A stretch of 64,000 nt of DNA, taken from Syngnathus acus. Its lineage: Eukaryota; Chordata; Actinopteri; Syngnathiformes; Syngnathidae. The translations under genes were made by a program, and so were the position numbers. The notes below the pieces were generated by a model. That model worked only from the letters and a program-made list of their open reading frames with translations, ran no database searches and was not told where the DNA came from. The stretch is from the NCBI RefSeq assembly GCF_901709675.1, contig NC_051102.1, positions 7,351,412-7,415,411 of the forward strand. The letters are read 5' to 3'. Position 1 is the stretch's first letter. Each line of letters opens with the position of its first letter. This document shows positions 43,918 to 64,000 of this stretch, piece after piece.

Positions 43918-45499
43918 TACAACCTCACCACACCTGGCCACGCCCGTCACTTTTTCAGACGACGTTCGGTGGTGGAAGCTCCTCCCCTTTTCACAGCCAC
44001 ACACATACACGCACATGTGTGCACATTCTCGTGTGCTCAAGTCTCCATTTTGTTTGCCCCCATTTCTCTTGTTGCACAACCAACTATGGGCTGATTGGCC
44101 GCCGATAAGCGTTTTCGAGGATTCGTGCTTAATTTTGCCTTCTGTTAACCCACCAAAAGTTGGCAAGGCCATTCAAGAAGACCAGATGCTCCCGTTTTTG
44201 TCTCCTCTGACACCTCTAATCACAAAAGACCGAGCGAAGGCATTTGATGCCACGCGAATGATTTCTGGACAGCTCGAAACATGCTTTGAATTTGCTGAGG
44301 AGTTAAAAAAATGACTTTTGGAGGTGCGGCCATTCTGCCGAAAGCCAAGGGACACGCACAGACGCCTGCCACGAGGTTCCTATTTGTCTATTTTGAGAAT
44401 AACAACGCGCCCAAAGCTCTGCTGCTGAAGTGTGAGCTGATCGATTGTCAAGCGGTGAATACCATCGGTATGGAATGGAATAAAAGGCTGCAGACCCAAA
44501 TGGTGGTTTTGTCTTGAAGTTTAATAAATCCATCAAAGTCATGCCACAAGCACAAGCGGAGTGTCAACATGCTGCACGCTCAACACCAACACGGACAAGC
44601 ACGCTTCGCTTTCAAAAGCCAACCCTTCGCTTCCACCCTGTTTTGGAAAAACGCATTCTTGCCCAAAATTCCCCCCCAGTGGAGCAGACTGGAAAAGGCT
44701 CGCTGTCACTCGAGCGGTAGGGATGAAGGCAGAGCCACTCCTGAAATTGTACACTTTTACGCTGGCTGTAAAAACAAACAACAAAAGGCTCTCAATGGTG
44801 TCCAAATAAGCGTTGCCTTGAGACCAGGCCGGGAAGGAAAAACACAACATGTCTCCCGAAAGGAGCAAAGTGAACATGAATTGAAGTCAGCGGGCAATGT
44901 GTTAAGTGCAGTACCAGGTCGTGCCACAACACGGGGGGGCAGCGATGAGCTCTACTCCAAGACATGCGGCGTAATTAAGAGCAAAGAAGCTCTTGAGTTC
45001 CAAGTCTGTTATTTAAATGCCCCGTTTGGAGGTTCGCCCGCTCCGTTTGTGTTAGCTGAGCCTCAAATTTCAAACCAAATGGGAATATTTCAGCGGACTG
45101 AACTTTGCGTATTACCACGGCCTGAGTGGTTTCAATCTGCCCGGACTTTGTTTTGGAGCTTTTGCTTAGCCTGGTCCTGGGCTTTTGCGTTCAACATTAG
45201 CGTGAACTTTCCTCAGACCGAAACATATCATATGGTTGGGTTGACCGCGTTATGATTTAAGTGCACAATGTGGCGTTGCCTTCACTCCTATTTGTCACCC
45301 AGTCTAGCCCACGCTGCGTCTGGTGTGAAGAACATGCAGAAAAGTTGGTGAATGCGTCAAAGGACACGGGGGGCCCAAAAATGTTTTGGAGTCCCCGGTG
45401 CGATGCGGGTGGGTGTGGAAATGGCCCAAGTGGTGCGGTCGGCGGGGAGACGTGTTAGCGGGCGCCGGCTAGCACACGGGTGCTGCGCTGCAGCAGTCT
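43918..45499. other. Convergent 3' UTRs of lamc2 and nmnat2
   Basis: AATAAA at 44479-44484 (+) probably ends lamc2. ATTAAA on the minus strand at 44525-44520 probably ends nmnat2, giving it a 3' UTR of about 1 kb. A 228-codon open frame on the + strand (44569-45255) lies wholly inside this UTR. It resembles no protein I know. Confidence 0.6.
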
Positions 45500-47812
45500 C
45501 TATCCCGAGGCCTTGATGTAGAGCTGCGTGTTGAGGATGTAGTCGATGACGGGCTGACACAGGTAGTCCACCACGTGTCCGTCGCCGTGCTGCAGCGCCA
45601 GCCTGCGCACAACGGCCACAGACGCGTCACAACAACCAGTACCGTATATTTTTGCGTAGTGCCCCCTGGAGGTCTGACAACAACCGACTTCCTCCTCTCC
45701 CTCACCGCCTTGCACGTCGCTGATCCGTCCTCTATATTCGGCCGTTTTGCTCACCTGCTCTTGGTGGAGCTGACCTGCGCCATGGGATGCTCGCCGTTGT
45801 CCTCGACCACCACAATGTTGTCCTGAGAGAGGGCAGACGACGGCGGGTCAGAAAGTGGCGGCTGAACCCGGGACACGAGAGCCAACCTGGTGTTTGCGCA
45901 GCACCGGCGACTGCTTCATGATGCGCTCTGTTTTGGCGCCGTCACGAGGAACCACCACCAGGCCGAAGTCGCCCACGATTACCTCCATCTGCAAACGCGC
46001 ACACGCACGCTCGCTGACCTTCGGTCGACTCAACATGTTGTGATCTGCAGAACTCTTTTATGCGGGCGGTGGCGGAAAAGATGGGCTGAGGTAGGAAGGG
46101 TGGGGGGTGCTTACATCACTGTCCTTCCACAGGCCAGGGATGCAGAAGGATTCTAGGAGGTCACTTCCACACAGGAGCAAGATGCGCAACTCTACGCGCC
46201 GCAGTTGAAGGGAGGCAGCAAGGAAGGAAGGAAGGAAGGGCGGGAGGGAGGAAGGAATGAGACACGCCCTCAGTCAAGCACTCCTCGTACACACGTGGCG
46301 CCACCGCCACTCACCGATCTCCTCATACGTCAGGCTGGGTCCCAAGTTGGCGTTTTCATCTAAGGCCAGCGAGGTGAAAGTCAGCGACAAAGGCACGCAA
46401 AACTGGCATGGGCGTTGGCCACACTCACCGATGAAGGCGAAGCGTTCCATGTGAGGACGCACGCAGCACACTTTGCCCAAACTCTCGCTCAGCTTCCCCC
46501 AAAGCTTCACTGCAAACCAGAAATACCTCGTCACGGTCCTCGTTGCCATCGTTGCCGGCAGACTTACCCGAAGTGGCCTGGCGGTTCAGGTTGTTGCGGT
46601 TCTGGTAAAGGGGCGGAGTCCGCGTTTGCGGTTGACCGACGACGGGCGTGGACGACGGCGTGTTGACGTTGGACAGAATGCAACCCGTCACTCGCTAGGA
46701 GGGCAAGGACATCATTGGGAAGCAAATCTAGCCGGGAATTCCTGCGCCTAGGATTCCCGCACATGGCCTTGGATGCTTGGTGTTAAAGGAAGCCTCACCT
46801 TCATCAGATCTCGGTGGTGCTCCAGGACGCTGCAGGTGGGCTGCCAAGTCTCCTGGTAACACTCCCAAGGGTCGACCCTGCGGCCGCGGGAGGAGGCTTT
46901 AGCGCGGGCGGCGGAGGCGGCGGCGGGCGACTAACCTGATCCAATCAGACGACTGCACGGCCAGCTGACACATGGTCAGACGATGCCTGCTGGACACCAG
47001 GCCCTGAGCGGCACACGACGACAATTTCAATTTGGCACCATTGCGTCAACCCTCCCCAAAGTTCCCAACGGATGGCACGACGACATCATGGCGGCAGATC
47101 TTGTCTGCGGGTGTGCGCTCCAAGGGACCAGCGCGCTAACCTGGCCTGTTCTTGCCCCTCACGTTGGATTTCAAGCTCCCCTCCACGTCCAGTCATCATC
47201 AACAACATGTTTCGGCCTACTCACAGCTTTCCCATACGAGTCGTGCACCGGCGAAATGATCCCTCCGATCACGATGAAACGGCCGCTTTTGTGCAGGTGC
47301 TCCCTTGCCTTTTCTGTACACACACACACACACAGAAATTCAAAGACCCTCGACATCAAGCTACAGTGCGTTTGATTGGCTCTTTCTGAGCATTGCTTGT
47401 TTATGTTCATTTTGACAGCTTGCGCATTTTCTCATTTTCGAAGATGAGGAGCTCGCTGTGTAATTATTGCTTTGTGGGCTGCGTCACATCACGGGCGGGG
47501 TTGGGGGTGCACGCTGGCTGGCGTTGTTTTCAAGGCCCATCTGCGTCGCTAGTTGCTGGCCTGAGCGCTCGCGGCGACAACACGACGCGTTCAACGAGAA
47601 GGAACGCTTTCAGCACCGGGAAGCTGGACAGCGACGAGCGCGGCCGGAACAGGCAAAAGCCGGCCGCCTGGGATGTTTTTTTTTTTTGTGACGTCACAAA
47701 GTGCCATTCTCCCACACAAAAGCTTACCGAACATATGGATGTGTCCCTTGGTGATGGGATTGAAGCTGCCGCACGATAGCAGGATCACGTGACTTTTGCT
47801 GCTTTCTGGCAT
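45500..47812 (-). CDS. nmnat2: Nicotinamide/nicotinic acid mononucleotide adenylyltransferase 2
   Basis: Eleven exons on the minus strand give 307 residues, the same length as human NMNAT2: 47812-47728, 47313-47225, 47003-46936, 46877-46799, 46694-46568, 46509-46429, 46359-46315, 46191-46115, 45988-45887, 45822-45755, 45602-45500. The nucleotidyltransferase motif is [16 protein letters not shown] and the second signature is VSSTKSR. The central, vertebrate-variable segment contains the palmitoylated pair in [13 protein letters not shown]. The C-terminus [20 protein letters not shown] leads to LYIKASG. The enzyme makes NAD+ from NMN and ATP on Golgi-derived vesicles and is the labile axon survival factor. 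A CRE palindrome lies 104 bp upstream of the start codon. Confidence 0.97.
46221..46258 (+). repeat. (GGAA)n-like purine repeat in an nmnat2 intron
   Basis: Imperfect GGAA/GGAG units in the intron between nmnat2 exons 7 and 8. Confidence 0.85.
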
Positions 47813-47915
47813 GGCTGATTCTGGTCGCGGTTCTGGTTCTGGCTTGTGAAGCGGCGGCAGACGACGCAGAGCGAAAGGCGAGGTCTCCTGGTCTGCGGCA
47901 GGATGATGGGGGAAG

Positions 47916-47923
47916 TGACGTCA
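47916..47923. promoter_or_regulatory. CRE palindrome in the nmnat2 promoter
   Basis: TGACGTCA lies about 104 bp upstream of the nmnat2 start codon. CREB control of mammalian Nmnat2 has been reported, so the site is plausibly functional. A second copy lies in intron 1 near 47690. Confidence 0.55.
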
Positions 47924-48773
47924 CCGCTTTCAAGCGACACCTTGCTGACGTAAACAAGGACGAGTCCAAAAGTTTTTTTTATTCATTCTCATCTTTAAAC
48001 ATGTATTTCTGGTAGAAATTACCGCTGAATGCTGATTTGTCAAGTATGGAACATTACTGAATGCTATGGATTGGAATTCGGAGAATGTGCACCAAAAACA
48101 AGCCAAAAAAGACACTTGGGCTTATGTTTACTTGAAAGTAGCCATGCATTTACAAGACATGGATGTGGACGTTAAGATATACATTTTTTTTTATTTCGAA
48201 CCCATGAGTTTATGGGGTGGTGGTGGAGGCCACCCGAGAAGACAGAGCTCCCGCCCCCCGCGCTTGCAGGCAAGCAATCAGACTCGCTTGCAAAATGTTG
48301 ACGTCCAATGGCTGGGGTAAATGAAAGCCCTGACGTCGTTGGCCAGTCGGATCTTTGCCGAGCCTCCGGCAATTTAGCAGACCTTAAGATGACACGAAGT
48401 CTCACTTTGATATATTTTCTTCTCGCGACTCTTGCGTGAACATCAACATGACTGACAATAATTTTAAAAGCACTGCTGTTTATTCTAGCGTATGTTCCAT
48501 CTCGACTTGAATAACTTGCGAATTGTTTTTCCAATTGAAGCTGGGTTAGCCTCGTAAAGGCATGGTGAGCCATCGTAACTCTGCTTAAAGCTTTGCAATT
48601 GGGGGCGGCACCCACTGCAGTCGCTCCAGCTTCCTTGCTTGGCTGCTCGCTCGCTCGCTCCATCCGAGCGGGCCCCGCTGTCGTCCCTGCTGTCGACAAC
48701 TTGCTGCACACTACCAAGAGGAGAAGAGACGAGAAGGGAGAGAACATTGAGTAGGAAAGAGGCTAGCCAAGAC
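47924..48773. other. Intergenic region between divergent nmnat2 and pfkp
   Basis: Mostly AT-rich to 48.5 kb, then more GC-rich sequence that must include the pfkp promoter and 5' UTR. No coding similarity is seen. Confidence 0.45.
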
Positions 48774-57166
<8,393 letters not shown>

Positions 57167-57426
57167 ACGTCTCATTGGCTGCTGCAATCTTAGGCACATT
57201 TAACAAAACACGCGTGCACAAAAAACGATATAAAAAGTCACATGCTGTTACTCTAATTTATTGCAGATCGAATATATTCTCAAATGATGCACTTGAAATG
57301 ACGTACTGAATGGAGCACTACAAATGTAGCCTTATCTTGTTGTTTTGTGTTTGTTGTTGCTCATGTGTCGCAAACGTTGGTGTGCATAAGAGTTCTGTCC
57401 CTTGTGTGTCAGTGTGTGTACACAGT

Positions 57427-57432
57427 ATTAAA
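57427..57432 (+). other. Poly(A) signal of pfkp
   Basis: ATTAAA lies 260 bp after the stop codon. Confidence 0.6.
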
Positions 57433-60400
57433 TCTTTGATTGTGATGTTTTTGTCACTCTCTTGCCTTAGTTGTTATTCAAGACAGTAGATAGCGTCATC
57501 AGGCATCGTGTTTTTGAAGTCCTGGGGGCGTCCTAACTTGCCAGATACACAAGAAAATTATTTTAAAAGCAAAATAAGTCGATGTTCCATGATACGTGTC
57601 CTTTAAGATAGGTTTACTGTAATACGCCCCCTGGAGCGCATGTTGTTCACATTCTGACCACTAGATAGCAGCACAACATAACATTTCATCTTTAACTACT
57701 GCTATTTCTTGCAGTTTTGTCCGAACGCGCTTTGACGAGTTGTAATCATATGTATGATGTATTTCTTGGACAATTTATCAAGAAGGAAGACACGACACTT
57801 GATATGACAGATGTAGATCAGCAATAAAAGCGAAGTTTGTCACGGTTAGAAATAAGCAACCGTTTCCTCTCTTGTCCGGAGTGAAACAAGTTGCCGCGAG
57901 ATGTCATCACAACGCAACATCACAAGTCAGACATTTGACGATTCAGACAGCCGGCACTACTTTTCTCCTCGTCACATATCAGATGACCGCCACGCCGTAA
58001 TTGTCACGACAGGTCTCCGACTATTTATTGTGAATGAAAAAAAAAAGTATGTTAAACTGTATTCATTTGCTTATTTGTACATCTCTTCCATTATTTTCAA
58101 AGTCAAGTCAAAAAGTCAAAGTCAAAATCTGCTTTATTGTCAATTTCTTCACATGCCAAGACACACAAAGAAATCGAAATTACGTTCCCACTATCCCACG
58201 GTGACAAGACATAGTACACAATATACATACAAGTAAACAACACAAAAAAAACAACAAGAAGGCACAAACAATGAATAAATAAGAGTGATGAATAAATAAT
58301 AAATAAACAAATAACATAATAAATAAGAGGAGGTGCAATTAGCGTTTGCGCCATGTTGAGCACATTCGTGACCCCCGACACAAAATGGCGCAAACCCTTA
58401 ATAGTGCACTAGATAGTGTGCACACTCGGATGCGGCCGTGTCTACCTGCTGCAACACACCTGATTGAAATCTTTGGAAAAGAAGCACAACACCAGACCCT
58501 GACGATAAGGAAAAACATGCGGGAAAAAGACCACAAGTTAGCTAAGGTTGTTGATCGCCATTAAAGAGAGACGCAAGAGACAAGAGCCTCCTTTGCCATC
58601 ATTTATACCCCGTCTGGACAAACCCAATTTGGATTGCCAATTCAGAACTAGCTTGTTTGAACTTAATGGATGCCACTGTCGGCCACCTTGACGGGAATGA
58701 CTCCGAGACACCTGTGCAAGGTAATGGACAGATTGGTTTCATTCTTTTATTTCAGCTTTTGTGTTGATGCTCTTCTTATATGTATTTGGCGTTTGCATAA
58801 TTGCCTGGAAAAAAAGTTGGAAATATTACATGAAATTGGATCTTTTTTGGAGTTGGATGTGTCCAAAAATCCAACTCAGTATCGTGCTTGATGTGTTGAC
58901 TTTCACTACCAGCTACTTTTCTCCGCTTTTTAGTCACAAACAGTTGTTTTTGATGAAACCAGTCGGCACACTTGATATTTTTACCCAAAGTTGGCATGTG
59001 CTAAACGAGCCGCGGAGGTGTCAGGGGTGGGGCACTTTTAGCCCGCTGAAATCCAATCCATAATTCAATATGGCTGCAGCTGACCGCCACTGTGCTGACA
59101 GTCACGCATTCAGCAGTAATCAAATCACGGCGTATAGTAGCTGACCTATGCAAGACGCGCACGCGCACCAAAGTGACCCTCGCAGCAATTGAGCAGCAGC
59201 TGCTTTGGAATCGTGCTTGTGTGCGCGCGCGCGTGTGTAAACAAGCGTGAGTGTGTGTATGATGCGTGCGTGTGTACATGTGTCCCGGCGTTTCTCTCAA
59301 TTGCCCGGCAAAAGAGCGGGAAACCCGGGCCCGCTCGTTCGACACCCAATACGCAGGAAATGCGAACAGCTGCCGCCCGCTCGAGAGATGCTTTCACCAC
59401 CGACGGCGGAGCCAACCAGCAGAGACTGTATTTGCTCGACGGCCACAAGAGGGAGCTAGTGAGCTCGCTCATGTGTGGCCACAAGGCAGTCACTTTGTTT
59501 GAATCAAGTCAAATTTAAATTAAGGGACATTTAGCATTGTTTATAGCATTAGCTCCGGTAATTGCCGGCATATCATCAGCTTGATTAGTTTGAGCAAGTT
59601 TCAAGCGTGAGCGGTCAAGTCTCTCATTGTGTGCTTTCCGCATGTTGACTTTTCATTGCGGATCATTTATGCCGGAATTCAAGACCAAAATTCCCCGAGT
59701 GCCCTGTGCTTGTGGTTAAAGCCCGGAAAGGAAATATTTGATTTGTTCCCTCAACGCTTGTCTTGATTAGCAGAATGTCTGCACGTCCGGCAATTTGTGG
59801 TCAAGTGCAGTGAAAATAACAGCTGCTGCCGTGTAGGTGCTTGCGCTTGAGTAGTCCCTGGATGTGGCATTGTGGTTTTTCTTGCACTTCTACTTGTGTG
59901 TGTGTGCACGTGTGTGTGTGGCCTTCAATGGCTTCCGGAAGCGAGCCGGCCAGCGGCAACCTCACACCTAAATAAATGTCGACTGTGTGTAGCTTGGCGG
60001 GCCGCATTCATTCCCTTCTGACTGGAGGAATTTCCAAGCTTGAGAAGACAAAGATCAGCTTCCCCTTGCTTTTTTTTTTGTCTTCTGACTTTCAAGTGCA
60101 GGAACGGGACGGCTTCAATGGACCAGAAAAGCAGGCAGGCAGCAAGCAAAGCAGCCTGCCAAGCAGTTGGCCCCCCCCCCTGTTTACATGCTGGCTTCCT
60201 GTATCCTACTTAATCAGCGGCATCTGGGAGTCTGCCGGCTTGGCGCTGGAACGGAGGTGCAGACTAAACTCCTGGACGGAGGCAAGAGGTGGGCCGGAAG
60301 CAGCGCCTTCTTCACAATCGCAAGCGTGAAGCAACAAAGTCTTGGTCCTCGCGTTTGAAGGATATTCTTTGATGTCCTGCGCCTTAACTTGCCCAACCTC

Positions 60401-63400
60401 AATGCCGTAATCTGTGACGTAATTAGTGACGGGCGAGACAAAAAAATGCTCTCAAATGGAGTTGTGAAAGATGATGAGCTTCACTTCCCAAAATTCCTCC
60501 CCCAAGTCACGGATCGCTCTCCACTTGCTTCAGGAAGAGGTGATCTGTCTTGCACGGATTGGGAGGAGGACGCCAAGACGAGCGTCGACTTGTCCCCGTC
60601 AGTGTTTTTTGGGTCTGTTTGCGTTTTACTGCCGTGCCATTGTGCGCGTGTCGATAAGCATCTGCCGTCATTCCAACGTTTGTTTACTCGGGGCCAAGAA
60701 GTTTCCTGAGTCTTTGAGGGGCTTTCGGGCGTGCGTGGAAGGGGCTTGCGCAATGTTCTACCTGGCAACCAAATGTCAATAGTTAAGGAAGGCGTTCTTT
60801 CTGTGATTGACCTGAATTGAACTGTTGAATCTAAGCTACTTAGGGTGGTAGGACTATTAACCCGTGTATTTGCCATAAATGACAGTTGAGAGAAGCATAG
60901 TGTGTTTGTTACACCCGGAGTGTGCCTCTGTGTGTCTTTTGGCTACGCTGCCATCCTGTTTATCTTCCGACGAGCGAAACCTGTTGCACGCGGGCGGCTA
61001 GCTAATTGGCCCGCGCCGCCGATGCCAGCCGCTCGGCCGACAGATGTTTGTGCCGTGCGGCGGCTAATGAACGAGCGCTGGAAGGCGGCCATGCACGCTC
61101 GCTGTCCTCCCAGGATTCATTACGCTGCCGCTCGTGTGCCAGTGGCCAAGCGCATCCACATTATCAGCCTGGCGGAAAGCGGCCGGGGGCTACTTGTTGG
61201 CACTGCCAGCCTGCGATGGATATGTTGGGCGCCATTCTTGTTTCTTGAGACACTCATTTTGTCTGGCACTTTCGTCTGCAGAAAAACAATGGGTGATCGA
61301 TTCAACACTTGTGGATGACATACCTCCGCAACAGATTGAAACTGCCCTTGATTTTTTTTTTTTTTTAAGTGATCCCAAACTTCCCAATGTTCACAACCAA
61401 TGTTGGCCAATTTGTCATTTAAGGCGCATAGAATCTTTCAACTTCATTTCTAGTCAACAAAAATAATTCAGGACTACAGATTGCCTTTTTTTTTTTGACT
61501 CGTCCGTAATCATATTTTCTGCAGTTTTCTTTTTCTTTCCGGCGCAGGTCTGTGTCAAGCAGCCGCTCGTCTTTAGCCAGCTCATTAGCGCCGCTTATTA
61601 TCGCTTGGGCTCAGCCAGGCCACAGAAGCGGCGCTCGCCCTTTTTACACTGCGGACAGCTTCAATAAGTGGCAAAGCCCCCCGAGAGTGCTCCGTGTATG
61701 CTAATCACCCCGGAGAATACGGCCAATTGATGATAATTGGTTAGCTTCCAATGGCGGAGTGGATGGGGGGGGAGCAAGGGGTTGGCTAATCCGCCACACA
61801 ATGATGCGTGTGGGACGCTAGCGAGGAAAAAGCTTCTCTTCACTGGAGGGTCTTGGGCTGAATAAGTGGGGGAGGGGGTGTTGGTGAGGGGTAGGCTGCA
61901 TAATGGATGAGCCGCACTCCTGCTCTTGTGTGACTCATGAATGATTTTATGACACAAAGCTGCAAGAGTTTCAGTGTGTCGGAAGACAAAGCCGTTGACT
62001 CCGTGCGTTGTGCGAGCAGCTGCTGCAATGTTAGCTTTAGCAAAGCGAGTGTTTGACTCACGACGGACGGGCTTCAATAACGCTAATAAGGTTCACTTTG
62101 TTGACGCTTCCTGCCTATTCGAACTTCACTTGTCTTAACTTTTGTGTTAAGGCTATTCTGTGTCATGGCTATGTCCTGAAATGAGGCATGCGTGCCATCC
62201 AAATCGAAATTTTCTGTCAATGAGGTTATGTCGCTATGTCTTGTACCAATGAATTTGGGCCCAATTGCGGTTTCCATAGCAACATCTCTCGCGCCGGCCT
62301 CAAAAGGCGCCGGACGCAAGAAGTCGGCAACTAGTGGAGTCAAGCGTTTAAGAACATTTCCTCCGCTCTTGTGCCCGTGCAGCGTTTGCAGCCAAGTTCA
62401 CAAAGGCTTCATTGAGAAGAGAAGCAAAGTTGATCCCCAGAGTTTGTCCGTCCCGGAGTGCTGGCGCTCTTTCGGGCTGCTCCGGTTTCCTGCTTCCATT
62501 TGAGGCCCGTGTATTGGCTTTCAGCGCTTGAGGCGCAGGTGCCCCTCCGGGTCCGGTTTCAAGACCCCCCCTCCCTTTTTTTTTTAAAAAAATGCGCACC
62601 ACTTGCCATCTGCTTGATCTGGCCGTGTACACGGCGCCGATCGTCGTCAACAGAAGGAAAGCCTCAGACGAAAGAGGGAAACAATCCCGGGAGAATGTCT
62701 TTTTGCCGCCGGAGACGTGTTCTCATGGACCGCGTGGTTCCGTGGCACAAAAGCATCAGAGCGGCAGCCGGAGCCACACTTCTTTATGCTTCATATTAAA
62801 AAAGTGCAGTGCAACGCGCTCCTAAAATTCGTCTGCTCATCTGATTGAATCAACTAGTGCGTGTTGTTCGCAGCAGATGCTTTGCGGGACTTGACACTGC
62901 GCTTGTTTTTCCTTTCCGGCTGAGTCTCAAGTGCGTCCCGGTGCACTCTCGGCACGCTTTTGCAAACACGCTCGAGCATCCGCAGGAAATGTTTTGTCTG
63001 ACTTCCATTAGGCCACTCGACCAGCACTCGTCAAAAATGTCAGAACCTCGCAGCCGACCCTCAGCAACGTAAGCATAAGTTGTAGGCCTGTACAACCCCC
63101 CCCAAAAGAACAAAAAAAAAAAAATCTGAAAACAATTGAACAGGAAGTCAGCCCGGTCAGATGGGAAATTCTCATTCTGGGCCAATGCCAGGATTCTCGC
63201 AAAGTCGGGAAAAAAAATCTGCTTCAGCCATCAACATTGGGTGAACAAGTCCAATACTATTACAGTACACCCCCAAAATTCTCCAGGGGCCCCTGACCTG
63301 AAATTGAACAGAACTTTTTTCCCAGTTTTGTTTTTTTTGGGCAGCCAATCTCAATGAATGAAATGATTGACAGCTTGGACCGGATGAGATTTGCCTCAAC

Positions 63401-64000
63401 AATTTATCAGGAGGCTCAGGGGCTCGATTGTTGCAGAGAAGCTTTTATTACCCGCGCATATTTGTCATTCTCCCGCCATTCTTGGTGGCGCTCAGGGAGG
63501 GAGCGAACACGTCCTGCAATCAATTTGCACAGGAAGCCTTTTTATGAGGGACCTTCTGGCACGGAGGAGAATATAATTTGCACAGCACTCAACTGGATTA
63601 TGTACTACGTGTGGGAGCTAAGTGTCATATCACGTTCCTATTGAAATAAGCAAGACATATCAATTCTCTCTGTCAAAATTGAATGCGAGTCTTCTGGCAA
63701 GAGTTGCCTCGAGGCGAGCGAGAGCATCTTTCACAGTGAGATGACGCAAGACGGAAATAGCGTAGCCCGCCGGCCGGCAGGTTTCTGGAAGCGAACCCAG
63801 AACAAGTTCAAGTCAACAATCGTGGAATGGGACAAACATCTGGAGCTGTCGCCACAGGAACCCAACAGGAAGTCTTGGACTGACGGCCGCTAATTGATGA
63901 GCGGGTTGGGGGGAGTCGCTAGTGCTGACATCCAGTAATTACCAGCAGCCTGTTCTTCGAAATGCAGCCTCTAAGCACCCGGGACCTGTCGAACATTTTG
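57433..64000. other. Gene-free region downstream of pfkp
   Basis: About 6.5 kb with no exon I can support on either strand. The open frames are short and lack family resemblance or paired splice sites. It holds AT-rich stretches, one dispersed repeat (58.1-58.3 kb) and several blocks of balanced composition (about 59.5-59.8, 61.5-62.0 and 63.4-63.9 kb) rich in ATTA/TAAT cores. Confidence 0.6.
58095..58331. repeat. Dispersed fish repeat fragment plus (AAAT)n tail
   Basis: The stretch GCTTTATTGTCAATTTCTTC, ATGCCAAGACACACAAAGAA, ATCGAAATTACG, CTATCCCACGGTGACAAGAC is one I recognise as recurring in teleost genomic sequences. It is followed by (AAATAA)-type repeats at 58270-58331. I cannot assign the family. 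Confidence 0.5.

Noticed and set aside
44569-45255. 228-codon open frame on the + strand between lamc2 and nmnat2
   Set aside because: It lies inside the predicted nmnat2 3' UTR, has no family resemblance, no splice partners and no codon-bias signature.
58339-58564. Overlapping open frames on both strands at 58.35-58.55 kb
   Set aside because: Short, no family resemblance and no splice context, and adjacent to a dispersed repeat.

Overview
The window is vertebrate nuclear DNA, most likely from a percomorph teleost. All the evidence is in the sequence: short GT-AG introns (many 70-300 bp), vertebrate-only genes, a tRNA-derived SINE with a (ATGG)n tail of a kind common in fish, long (TG)n/(TA)n microsatellites, and AATAAA/ATTAAA signals closely behind stop codons. 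I rebuilt the genes by hand from splice sites and reading phase. For eleven of the twelve genes every exon joins in phase without an internal stop; the twelfth, dhx9, is cut by the window edge.

Layout from left to right. 1-346 (-) is the 5' end of dhx9. 2.2-6.1 kb (+) holds dnajc5b, a cysteine-string co-chaperone, and trim55, the muscle RING finger MuRF2. 6.5-12.1 kb (+) is a 21-exon gene for an axonemal dynein heavy-chain tail with no linker and no AAA+ motor. 12.7-13.7 kb (-) is tmub1. 14.9-17.9 kb (+) is adhfe1. 18.9-21.6 kb (-) is a Myb-family gene keeping only repeats R2 and R3 and carrying a tandemly duplicated 34-codon exon. 21.9-23.3 kb contains a compound microsatellite and an intact SINE. 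25.1-31.5 kb (+) is wdr33 and 32.2-32.8 kb (-) is intronless sft2d3. 34.6-36.5 kb (+) is a CYRI/FAM49 gene. 37.7-43.9 kb (+) is lamc2 and 45.5-47.8 kb (-) is nmnat2. 48.8-57.2 kb (+) is pfkp, which carries two alternative copies of one 153-bp exon. 57.4-64 kb shows no gene.

The genes do not form one pathway. They are several ancestral linkage blocks packed together. dnajc5b-trim55-adhfe1-Myb corresponds to human 8q13. dhx9 and lamc2-nmnat2 correspond to human 1q25, and here they are separated by the other blocks. wdr33-sft2d3 corresponds to human 2q14.

The strongest candidates for undescribed biology are the motorless dynein tail gene, the putative mutually exclusive exon pair in pfkp, and the R2R3-only Myb with its duplicated exon. 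The lamc2 amino terminus also lacks most of the LE modules present in mammals.
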